Notes: generated by a model not told the origin, from the letters alone. Numbered from the stretch's first letter, positions 1 through 5,198 are shown. The stretch is DNA of 5,300 bases from an uncultured Clostridia bacterium (GCA_946405655.1 CAMJHX010000106.1:1-5300); one strand, 5' to 3'. Numbers and translations are program-made.

Positions 1-13
1 TTTTCTGCCGATC

Positions 14-53
14 CCGCCCCTTCATTTGTAGGGGACGGCGCCCTCGACGTCCC
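14..53. repeat. GC-rich inverted repeat, possibly part of a dispersed repeat
   Basis: Two alternative stems share the same G-rich arm. The first pairs GGGACG (32-37) with CGTCCC (48-53) and extends, after one mismatch, through CG/CG to a CCCT loop. The second pairs CCG-CCCC (14-20) with GGGG-a-CGG (31-38). The element lies downstream of the minus-strand membrane protein gene, outside any plausible reading frame. Its look (a GTAGGGG core followed by a short palindrome ending in CCCG) resembles the short dispersed repeats I remember from gut Clostridia genomes, but a single copy in this window cannot prove a repeat family. No T-run follows on either strand, so it is not a standard terminator. 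The rest of 1-110 shows only a weak TTCGC/GCGAA pair at 78-93. Confidence 0.4.
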
Positions 54-110
54 GTGCAGAAGAGGCTGATGATCACGTTCGCGCGTCGGCGAATACGCAC
101 GGCAGTGGGC

Positions 111-578
111 TTATCCTGCAGCGAGTAACAGTTTTTGGCTCGCGCGGCTCGTGACCTCCATGTAATAGGCAAGCTCCGCGTTCGTGAGCTCGCTCTCGTC
201 CATCGCGTCGAGCTTCTCGGCAAAGTCCGCGTACCGGCTCATAAAGCTCGCGTAGTCGCCCATCATGGCGGCGAGATTGTCGGAATCCGAATTCGCGTAC
301 CGCTCCATGAACGCCGCGTATTCGTCGATGAACGCCTCGTAGGAATCGAGAAACTCCTTCACCTCCGGGCGGATCGCGTTCTCATCCGCGACCGGTGCGG
401 GCGTGGGCGCTGCCTCCGGCGTCGGTGCGCTCGTCTCTCTCGGCGCGGGTGTGACGATGGCGGCGGCCTCCTGCCGCGCTGCGGGGCGGGTATTGCGCTG
501 CGATCCGAGGAGCATCAGCACGATCACGACGAGTCCCCAGAACCACCAGCGCTTATAAATCGGCTTTTTCCGTTTCAA
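111..578 (-). CDS. Membrane-anchored protein with DUF6591-like helical domain
   Basis: A 155-residue protein of unknown function. The start is TTG at 578, chosen because an excellent AAGGAGGG site lies 8 bases upstream; the open frame continues further upstream but only through the hairpin and the neighbouring gene. Residues 2-10 are basic (KRKKPIYKR), residues 11-25 form one hydrophobic membrane segment, residues 42-63 are a Pro/Ala/Thr-rich linker, and residues 69-155 are an amphipathic helical domain. The N-terminal charge pattern suggests a short cytoplasmic end with the domain outside, though this is inference. The helical domain contains two similar blocks of pattern YxxF[IM]xxYAxF (80-90 and 109-119), followed by an NAELAYYMEV stretch near 133. 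This pattern matches my recollection of DUF6591, a family seen mainly in Firmicutes. No catalytic motif is visible. It has its own probable promoter at 603-611. Confidence 0.8.
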   Translation of the reverse strand: MKRKKPIYKRWWFWGLVVIVLMLLGSQRNTRPAARQEAAAIVTPAPRETSAPTPEAAPTPAPVADENAIRPEVKEFLDSYEAFIDEYAAFMERYANSDSDNLAAMMGDYASFMSRYADFAEKLDAMDESELTNAELAYYMEVTSRASQKLLLAAG

Positions 579-586
579 TCCGAAAT

Positions 587-594
587 CCCTCCTT
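587..594 (-). promoter_or_regulatory. Ribosome binding site that fixes a TTG start
   Basis: AAGGAGGG on the minus strand, 8 bases before the TTG at 578. No ATG or GTG with comparable spacing exists in this frame, so this site decides the start of the membrane protein gene. Confidence 0.8.
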
Positions 595-602
595 TTTTCC
601 AC

Positions 603-611
603 AGTATAGCA
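603..611 (-). promoter_or_regulatory. Extended -10 promoter for the membrane protein gene
   Basis: Minus strand reads TGC followed by TATACT, an extended -10 element with a TGn motif. No good -35 hexamer is found 16-18 bases upstream, where the GC-rich hairpin stem lies; extended -10 promoters can work without one. Transcription would begin near 596, giving a leader of only about 18 bases that starts at the ribosome binding site. Prediction from sequence only. Confidence 0.45.
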
Positions 612-615
612 GAGC

Positions 616-661
616 AAAGCTGTCCCCGTTCCCACCAAAACGGTGAGAACGGGGCTGCTTT
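616..661 (-). terminator. Hairpin after the helix-turn-helix gene, probable weak terminator
   Basis: The core stem pairs 624-631 with 647-654 (CCCCGTTC/GAACGGGG), then after one position pairs 633-636 with 642-645 around a five-base loop. An outer AAAGC/GCTTT pair (616-620 with 657-661) flanks a small internal loop. The odd position 632/646 is a U-G wobble in minus-strand RNA but a C-A mismatch in plus-strand RNA, so the fold favours the minus transcript, which matches the gene that ends at 662. However, the best T-run (659-663) lies on the plus strand and the minus side has only a broken T-rich stretch. It may therefore terminate partially on the minus strand or block plus-strand readthrough. 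Confidence 0.55.
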
Positions 662-1123
662 TTATTCCTCGCCATCGTCCACCAGCGGCGCCATCCCGAG
701 CCTGCGCAGCATAGCGTCGACCTCGTGAACGCCCCGCAGTCCTCCGGCGAGCGCGGAGAGCAGCGCCACGTCCCGCGCAATCCGCCCGTGCAGCGGCGCC
801 ATGCCGTAGAGCGTCAGCGCCTCGCGCGTCTCCTCCGGCGTAAAGCGCGCCGCGATGCACAGCCGGAGGATCACGTTTCGATTCCGCGTGTGCTTCTCCT
901 GCGCGATCAGCTTATAGCCGTAGTTTTCCGAGACGTCCGCCGCAAGAAAGACCTCCTGCTGCAAAAGCCCCTTCTCCCGGAGCTTTCCGCGCATGTACGC
1001 CGCAAACTCCCGACCCTCCGGCAGCAGGGCTTCCCGGGTTTCCTCGAGATACCCCGCTAAATCCGCCGGCAAAACCCGCGCCGCCGCCTCCGTCAGCCTC
1101 CGGCTTTCCTGTTCATAGCCCAT
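662..1123 (-). CDS. Xre-like helix-turn-helix regulator
   Basis: A 153-residue predicted DNA-binding protein. The ATG at 1123 has a GAAGGG-type ribosome site about 10 bases upstream. Residues 1-35 look helical and charged. Residues 37-110 resemble a lambda-repressor/Xre fold: FAAYMRGKLREKGL gives helix 1, QQEVFLAADVSENYGYKLI (55-73) fits helices 2 and 3 with the recognition helix, followed by the basic KHTRNRNVILRL segment and the TPEETREALTLYGMAPL helix. The pattern 'Y/L...K-G...E-V...A-x-V...YGY-x-I...R-x-R...L' recalls a Firmicutes Xre subgroup often annotated simply as helix-turn-helix protein. Residues 111-153 form an additional helical tail with no recognised ligand pocket. It faces the six-gene luxS operon divergently, so it could regulate that operon, itself or both; no experiment or known operator supports this. 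Confidence 0.75.
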   Translation of the reverse strand: MGYEQESRRLTEAAARVLPADLAGYLEETREALLPEGREFAAYMRGKLREKGLLQQEVFLAADVSENYGYKLIAQEKHTRNRNVILRLCIAARFTPEETREALTLYGMAPLHGRIARDVALLSALAGGLRGVHEVDAMLRRLGMAPLVDDGEE

Positions 1124-1148
1124 TCTTCACATTCCCTTCCATAGAGAT

Positions 1149-1168
1149 GAACGCCAAATCCGGCGTTC
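1149..1168. promoter_or_regulatory. Perfect inverted repeat in the divergent region, candidate operator
   Basis: GAACGCC and GGCGTTC form a perfect 7-bp inverted repeat separated by six bases. It starts 25 bases upstream of the regulator's ATG and ends 47 bases before the -35 of the rightward promoter. No T-run follows on either strand, so it is not an intrinsic terminator. It could be a dimer binding site for the adjacent helix-turn-helix protein, or an RNA hairpin in that gene's leader. Function is inference. Confidence 0.35.
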
Positions 1169-1215
1169 TCATATAGGAAATGTAAATTTCGCGAGGCTGA
1201 CGGAACCACAAATCA

Positions 1216-1244
1216 TTGGCATTCCCCGCAGAACGTGCTATAAT
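1216..1244 (+). promoter_or_regulatory. Sigma-A type promoter of the six-gene operon
   Basis: TTGGCA at 1216-1221 and TATAAT at 1239-1244 are separated by 17 bases, with an additional TGC directly before the -10 element (TGn extension). One mismatch to the -35 consensus and none to the -10 make this a strong vegetative promoter by sequence. Transcription should start near 1251, leaving a leader of about 35 bases before the GTG at 1286. No riboswitch would fit in such a leader. Confidence 0.85.
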
Positions 1245-1269
1245 CCGTTTAACTCATCTACTCCCACGG

Positions 1270-1277
1270 AAAGGAGG
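1270..1277 (+). promoter_or_regulatory. Ribosome binding site that fixes a GTG start
   Basis: AAAGGAGG lies 8 bases before the GTG at 1286, close to ideal spacing. It selects this GTG as the first codon of the membrane protein. Confidence 0.85.
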
Positions 1278-1285
1278 CGCACGCC

Positions 1286-1987
1286 GTGTTTGGTCTTTCA
1301 AAAGCCGCGCTTCAGAGCAATGCAGCGCCGCGCGCGATTTTGCTGAATATGCTCCTCGCGGCGGTCTCCCTGTTTGCCAACGGCTTCGGGATCTATCTCG
1401 CGATTCAGGCGAACATCGGCGTCGGCCCGTGGGACGTGCTGAGCATCGGCGTTTCCAAAACGCTCGGCATCCTTTACGGCACGGCCTCCGTCGCCATCTC
1501 CTTTGCGATTCTTGCCGTCGACGTGCTCCTGCGCGAGCCGATCGGACTTGCCATGTTCATCGACGCGATCGTTGTCGGCAAGACCGTGGATTTTTTCAAT
1601 TATCTTGATCTGGTGCAGCCCTGCTCCTCGCTGCTCTCGGGCGTGGGGATGATGCTGCTCGGTCTCGTCATCCTCGCCTATACGCAGTATTTCTATATGT
1701 CCGCCGCGCTCGGCTGCGGCCCGCGCGACACGCTCCTCGTCGGTCTTGCGAAACGCTTTCAGCGTATTCCGATCGGCGCTGTGAGCATCGCGCTTTTGAG
1801 CGGCGTCACGCTGGCGGGCTGGCTTCTGGGCGGCCCCGTCGGCGTCGGCACGCTGATCTTCGCCTTCTGCATGGGTCCGATCATGCAGTTTGCCTTCCAC
1901 ACCGTGCGCTTTGACGCCACGGCGATCCGCCACCAGCACCTGCTGGAATCGCTCCGCGTCTTCCAAAACAGGCAGGTGACCTCATGA
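1286..1987 (+). CDS. YczE/DUF6198-type integral membrane protein
   Basis: A 233-residue polytopic membrane protein starting at GTG. Hydrophobic segments lie around residues 17-40, 62-81, 88-105, 114-134, 162-182 and 185-206. The family signature GxGPWD (45-50) follows the first segment, and a related GCGPRD occurs at 143-148; the surrounding sequences align over about 35 residues, so the protein appears to be an internal duplication. The last 25 residues are polar and likely cytoplasmic. The closest named relatives I can recall are YczE/YyaS/YitT-like proteins of Bacillus and Clostridia; the transported substrate, if any, is not established, and Bacillus YczE has been linked to polyketide and lipopeptide production. 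First gene of the operon; its TGA overlaps the next ATG by four bases (ATGA), indicating translational coupling. Family assignment is good, molecular function is unknown. Confidence 0.88.
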   Translation: MFGLSKAALQSNAAPRAILLNMLLAAVSLFANGFGIYLAIQANIGVGPWDVLSIGVSKTLGILYGTASVAISFAILAVDVLLREPIGLAMFIDAIVVGKTVDFFNYLDLVQPCSSLLSGVGMMLLGLVILAYTQYFYMSAALGCGPRDTLLVGLAKRFQRIPIGAVSIALLSGVTLAGWLLGGPVGVGTLIFAFCMGPIMQFAFHTVRFDATAIRHQHLLESLRVFQNRQVTS

Positions 1988-3249
1988 GGCGCCGTCTCGC
2001 GGCGCTGCTCTGCCTCATGGCGCTGATCTTCAGCGCCTGCGGCAATGCGCCCGCCGTCCCGACCCCGTCGCCCATGCCGGAGGCGGAGGGACTGCGCATT
2101 GCGGTCGCGTCGGATCTGCATTTCGACCCGGACAACACCAGCAAAAAAGCCAGCCTCGGCGCCGTCGCCTATAACCCGGAGCTCATCGACGCGCTGCTCT
2201 ATGACGCGCAGGAGCAGGGAGCGGAGCTTCTGCTCCTCACCGGGGATATCGTGAACTTGGGCCGCCGCGAGCACCATGAGGCACTCGCCGAAAAGCTCCG
2301 CGCGGCGGAGGCGGGCGGGCTGCGCATCCTCGTCCTGCCCGGAAACCACGATCTCGCGCCGGTCACCCAGCGGGAGTTTGCCGCCCTCTATGCCGATTTC
2401 GGCTATGACGACGCCTTCAGCCGCGATGACGCCTCGCTCAGCTACTGCGTCATGCGAGAGGATCTCTGCGTCCTCATGATGGACGCCGGGGGCTATGATC
2501 ACGCCGCCATCGATCTGCCGGACGCGCCGTACCGGACGGATGACGAGGCGTTCTTCTCCGACATGACGCTCCGGTGGGCGGAGCAGATGCTCGAGACGGC
2601 AAGGGAGCACCATCTCCCCGTCCTCTGCGCGGGGCACTATAACATCCTCACCGCCGAGGGGCGCGATCCGTCGCGCAGCGGGCTCTATCTGGAAAACGCC
2701 GACCGCTTCGCGGCGCTTCTTCAGGCATACGATGTGCCGCTCTATCTCAGCGGGCACCTCCACACGCGCTATGTGCTGGAGGAGGAAGGCCTCACCGAGC
2801 TCATCACGGAGTATCTGCTCGCCTATCCCACCGGATACAGCATGCTCGATCTCACGCCGGACGCGATCACCTATACGCCCCGCCGCGTCAACGTGGACGC
2901 GTGGGCAGCCGAGACCGGGCAGAAGGACCGCACGCTGCTGCACTTCACCCGCTGGCAGCAGAAGCAGCAGCAGCGGTATTCCGTGCGGAACGTGAACGAC
3001 ATGTGCGTCCGCAACCCGCTCACGCACCGTGATCGCCGCCGCGCCGCCGCGTTTTTCTATGCCGCCATGGACGCCTACTGGCGCGGCGATCTCGCCCAGG
3101 AGCGCGAGACGCTCCTCGCCATGCGCGGGTGCGAGCCGTTTTTCCGCTGCGCCGAGGGCTATGCCTACGAATGGTGGCTGCGCGACCTGATCGAAAACGC
3201 CGCGCCGGAGCTCGGCGGATTTACGATTACGATACCGAAAGGGGAATAA
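1984..3249 (+). CDS. Calcineurin-like metallophosphoesterase, lipoprotein
   Basis: A 421-residue protein exported and probably lipid-anchored. Residues 1-18 are a signal peptide (MRRR, then a hydrophobic core) ending in a lipobox-like FSAC with Cys19; phenylalanine at -3 is less usual. A short Pro-rich linker follows. The dimetal phosphoesterase motifs appear in order: SDLHF (D44, H46), GD (D88), GNHD (N121, H122), GHYN (H218) and GHLH (H258, H260), so the active site looks complete. Residues about 300-421 form an extra C-terminal region outside the catalytic fold, with a QQKQQQ stretch near 325-330 and several Trp/Tyr residues. Substrate (phosphomonoester, diester or nucleotide) cannot be told from sequence. 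The start is ATG at 1984, four-base overlapping with the upstream stop; the nearest Shine-Dalgarno, AGGTGA at 1974-1979, is only four bases away, so translation probably depends on coupling. Confidence 0.92.
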   Translation: MRRRLAALLCLMALIFSACGNAPAVPTPSPMPEAEGLRIAVASDLHFDPDNTSKKASLGAVAYNPELIDALLYDAQEQGAELLLLTGDIVNLGRREHHEALAEKLRAAEAGGLRILVLPGNHDLAPVTQREFAALYADFGYDDAFSRDDASLSYCVMREDLCVLMMDAGGYDHAAIDLPDAPYRTDDEAFFSDMTLRWAEQMLETAREHHLPVLCAGHYNILTAEGRDPSRSGLYLENADRFAALLQAYDVPLYLSGHLHTRYVLEEEGLTELITEYLLAYPTGYSMLDLTPDAITYTPRRVNVDAWAAETGQKDRTLLHFTRWQQKQQQRYSVRNVNDMCVRNPLTHRDRRRAAAFFYAAMDAYWRGDLAQERETLLAMRGCEPFFRCAEGYAYEWWLRDLIENAAPELGGFTITIPKGE

Positions 3250-3251
3250 AC

Positions 3252-3431
3252 ATGGCAAAGAACGATCGTTTTGAAAAGACCTATTCGCAGGGAACGCTCT
3301 CGACCATCGAGATCTGGGTGGATCGGGAGACGGGCGTCAACTATCTGTTTCACGCGAGCGGCTACGCCGGAGGCATGACGCCCCTGCTCGACCGCGAGGG
3401 CAAGCCTGTCATCACCACGGTGATCAATTGA
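3252..3431 (+). CDS. Small DUF6440 family protein
   Basis: A 59-residue protein of unknown function. It begins two bases after the metallophosphoesterase stop, with an AAAGGGG ribosome site that lies within the last codons of that gene, seven bases before ATG. Recognisable family features are the segments GTLSTIEIWVD (15-25), the TGVNYLF motif (28-34), and GGMTPLLDREGKPV near the end, matching my recollection of DUF6440, a short Firmicutes family. The composition suggests a small beta-rich domain; there is no signal peptide or membrane segment, so it should be cytoplasmic. Members are found alone or as small proteins in operons, and no reaction is known. Its TGA overlaps the next gene's TTG start. 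Confidence 0.88.
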   Translation: MAKNDRFEKTYSQGTLSTIEIWVDRETGVNYLFHASGYAGGMTPLLDREGKPVITTVIN

Positions 3432-4033
3432 CCGCATCATTCGCCATGGAACACGAGGAAAGAGAACAACTGACGGTTCGACGGCTGACAGACTTCGCGC
3501 AGATCGAAGCGCTCTATCGGACCCGCATGAAGAAGGATTTCGTCCGCAATGAGCTTCGCCCTCTGGCGTCTCTTCGGCGCTCGTGGGAGCAGGACGCCTA
3601 TGACTGCTACGGGCTCTTCGACGCCGACGAACTCTTGGGCTATGCCTTCTTCGTTCGCCTCGGGCGGAACTATCTGTTTGACTATCTCGCAATCGCGGCG
3701 GAGCACCGGGACGAGGGGCTCGGCTCCGTCTTCCTTCCGATGCTCGCCTCGCGTCTGCAGGACGCGGACTGCGTCATCGGCGAGGTGGAGGACCCGGAGA
3801 AGGCGCCCGACGCGGAGAGCCGCGCGCAGCGCGAGCGGCGGCTGCGGTTTTATCTCCGCAGCGGATACCTGCAAACCGACCTGACCTCCCGCGTCTTCGG
3901 CGCGGACTATCGCATCCTCGAGGTGCCGACGGGGAAGACCCACACCGCCGATGAGCTGCGCGCGGTCTATACCGCGCTCTATCAAAGCATTCTGCCGGGG
4001 ATCTTCTTCCGCACGCAGTTCAAGGTCTTTTGA
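3428..4033 (+). CDS. GNAT family N-acetyltransferase
   Basis: A 201-residue cytoplasmic protein with the fold of acetyl-CoA dependent N-acetyltransferases. The acetyl-CoA binding motif A is visible as DYLAIAAEHRDEGLGS (85-100), with R94-x-x-G97-x-G99 as the pyrophosphate loop. The preceding strand (LLGYAFFVR, 69-77) and the later ERRLRFYLRSGY (136-147), typical of motif B, support the assignment. The acceptor substrate is unknown. The start is uncertain: TTG at 3428 overlaps the upstream stop by four bases with GGTGA just before it, while ATG at 3446 (residue 7) has no visible ribosome site. I prefer 3428 because of the coupling. The gap to the next gene is 19 bases. Confidence 0.88.
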   Translation: MTASFAMEHEEREQLTVRRLTDFAQIEALYRTRMKKDFVRNELRPLASLRRSWEQDAYDCYGLFDADELLGYAFFVRLGRNYLFDYLAIAAEHRDEGLGSVFLPMLASRLQDADCVIGEVEDPEKAPDAESRAQRERRLRFYLRSGYLQTDLTSRVFGADYRILEVPTGKTHTADELRAVYTALYQSILPGIFFRTQFKVF

Positions 4034-4052
4034 CCGGAAAGGAAACGATGCT

Positions 4053-4640
4053 ATGCTGCTTTTCATCAACGCCTGTGTGCGCGCAGACTCCCGCACAAAG
4101 AGACTGGCCGACTGCCTGCTCACCGCGCTGGGCGAGCCCGTGGCGGAGCTGCGCCTGGCGGACGTCACGCTTCCGCCGGTCGATGAGGCCTTCCTGCAAA
4201 AGCGCGATCAGCTGCTTGCGGCGCAGGACTACGCCGATCCCATGTTCGACCTCGCCCGCCAGTTTGCCGCGGCGGATACCATCGTGCTCGCGGCGCCCTT
4301 CTGGGATCTCTCGTTTCCGGCGGCGCTGAAGGCATATCTCGAGCAGATCAACGTCGTCGGCGTCACCTTTCGCTATACGCCCGAGGGCGTACCCGAGGGA
4401 CTCTGCCGGGCGAAAAAGCTCTATTACGTCACCACCGTCGGGGGAGACGATTTCCCCGAGGCCTTCGGCTTCGGCTATGTGGAGGCGCTGGCAAAGCGCT
4501 TTTACGGCATCCCGGAGGTCGAACTCATCAAGGCGACCGGACTCGACATCTGGGGCGCGCCTGTGGAGGAAATCCTGTGCGCGTGCGAGGAAGAGATCCA
4601 AACCAACCATCATAAAAAGGAGAAAAGAAAATGGAAATGA
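4053..4640 (+). CDS. Flavodoxin-fold NAD(P)H oxidoreductase, azoreductase-like
   Basis: A 195-residue predicted FMN-dependent NAD(P)H:quinone or azo compound reductase of the flavodoxin-2 fold. The N-terminal strand LLFINACVR with ADSRT (11-15) forms the FMN phosphate loop. The segment APFWDLSFPAALKAYLEQ (81-98) corresponds to the PMYNFxIPxxLKxYxD region of AzoR, followed by GVTFRYT (103-109) and the strand KLYYVTTVGG (122-131) near the isoalloxazine ring. Length fits the AzoR family of about 200 residues. Natural substrates are usually quinones; the azo activity is generic. Start is ATG at 4053, nine bases after AAAGGA; an ATG at 4048 lies in another frame. The C-terminal tail HHKKEKRKWK is encoded across the luxS ribosome site and overlaps luxS by ten bases, so it is probably dispensable. 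Confidence 0.9.
   Translation: MLLFINACVRADSRTKRLADCLLTALGEPVAELRLADVTLPPVDEAFLQKRDQLLAAQDYADPMFDLARQFAAADTIVLAAPFWDLSFPAALKAYLEQINVVGVTFRYTPEGVPEGLCRAKKLYYVTTVGGDDFPEAFGFGYVEALAKRFYGIPEVELIKATGLDIWGAPVEEILCACEEEIQTNHHKKEKRKWK
4617..4622 (+). promoter_or_regulatory. luxS ribosome binding site inside the upstream gene
   Basis: AAGGAG lies eight bases before the luxS ATG at 4631, in an A-rich stretch. It is located within the last codons of the oxidoreductase gene, so ribosomes finishing that gene pass directly over it. Confidence 0.8.
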
Positions 4641-5155
4641 TTCAAAGCTTTTCGGTCGACCATACCCGCATTGTCCCCGGCATTTTCACCAGCCGCGTGG
4701 ATCATCTGGGCGACCAGACCGTCACGACTTATGATATTCGCCTGAAGCGTCCGAACCGCGAGCCGGTCATCGACGTCGGCGCCATGCATTCGCTGGAGCA
4801 CATCATCGCCACCAACCTCCGCAACGATCCTGCGTGGAAGGACGAGGTCATCTATTGGGGACCGATGGGCTGTCTCACGGGCTTCTATCTCATCCTCAAG
4901 GGCAGCCGCGCGCCGCGGGAGCTCTATGATCTGGTGCGCAGCGCCTTCCGCGCCGTGGAGGACGCGCAGGACGTGCCCGGCGCCGCGCCCGTCAACTGCG
5001 GCCACTATCTGATGCACAATCTCGAGATGGCGAAATGGTACGCCCGGGAGTTTGCCGACTATCTGGACGCAAACGCCGAAAACGACGCCATCTTTGCCTA
5101 TCCCATGACCGAGCGCCTCGTCACGGATGAGGGACAGCACTTCTACGATTCCTGA
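4631..5155 (+). CDS. luxS: S-ribosylhomocysteine lyase LuxS (AI-2 synthase)
   Basis: A 174-residue cytoplasmic metalloenzyme that splits S-ribosylhomocysteine into homocysteine and 4,5-dihydroxy-2,3-pentanedione, the precursor of autoinducer-2, in the activated methyl cycle. The hallmark HSLEH (53-57) supplies two metal ligands and the catalytic Glu56; PMGCLTGFYL (78-87) carries catalytic Cys81; NCGHY (122-126) supplies the third metal ligand Cys123. N-terminal FSVDHTRI (7-14) and DIRLKRPN (35-42) are also typical. The residue after the catalytic cysteine is Leu82, where the LuxS sequences I recall (E. coli, Bacillus) have Arg or Gln. The length is slightly above the roughly 157-171 of characterised forms. 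Start is ATG at 4631 with a strong ribosome site. It is the last gene of the operon and is followed by a terminator ten bases after the stop. The partner nucleosidase (Pfs/MtnN) is not in the window. Confidence 0.97.
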   Translation: MEMIQSFSVDHTRIVPGIFTSRVDHLGDQTVTTYDIRLKRPNREPVIDVGAMHSLEHIIATNLRNDPAWKDEVIYWGPMGCLTGFYLILKGSRAPRELYDLVRSAFRAVEDAQDVPGAAPVNCGHYLMHNLEMAKWYAREFADYLDANAENDAIFAYPMTERLVTDEGQHFYDS

Positions 5156-5164
5156 TTGGATTCC

Positions 5165-5198
5165 AAAGGCACCCGACGAAAAGCCGGGTGCCTTTTTT
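5165..5198 (+). terminator. Intrinsic terminator of the luxS operon
   Basis: AAAGGCACCCG (5165-5175) pairs with CGGGTGCCTTT (5185-5195) in an 11-bp stem around a nine-base loop, followed by a run of six T (5193-5198). It starts nine bases after the luxS TGA. This is a textbook rho-independent terminator and closes the operon. The A-run on the left arm could also let it work in the opposite direction. Confidence 0.93.

Noticed and set aside
135..1060. Plus-strand open frames across the two minus-strand genes
   Set aside because: Arg- and His-rich products without family resemblance; the minus strand has well-placed ribosome sites and recognisable domains.
1171..1195. Possible promoter of the regulator using TATATG or TTTACA on the minus strand
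   Set aside because: Neither hexamer has a partner at 16-18 bases, so no promoter is claimed.
1250..1285. Riboswitch, such as a SAM or SAH element, in front of the luxS operon
   Set aside because: The predicted leader is only about 35 bases, too short to hold one, and no conserved core is seen.
1759..3258. A 499-codon open frame on the minus strand opposite the phosphoesterase and the end of the membrane protein gene
   Set aside because: It is antisense to two well-supported genes, has no family features, and its composition (rich in Arg, Glu, Val, Gly and His) is that of a mirror frame of GC-rich codons.
3437..4168. Minus-strand open frame opposite the acetyltransferase
   Set aside because: The plus strand encodes a clear GNAT protein; the antisense product has no motif and no ribosome binding site context of note.
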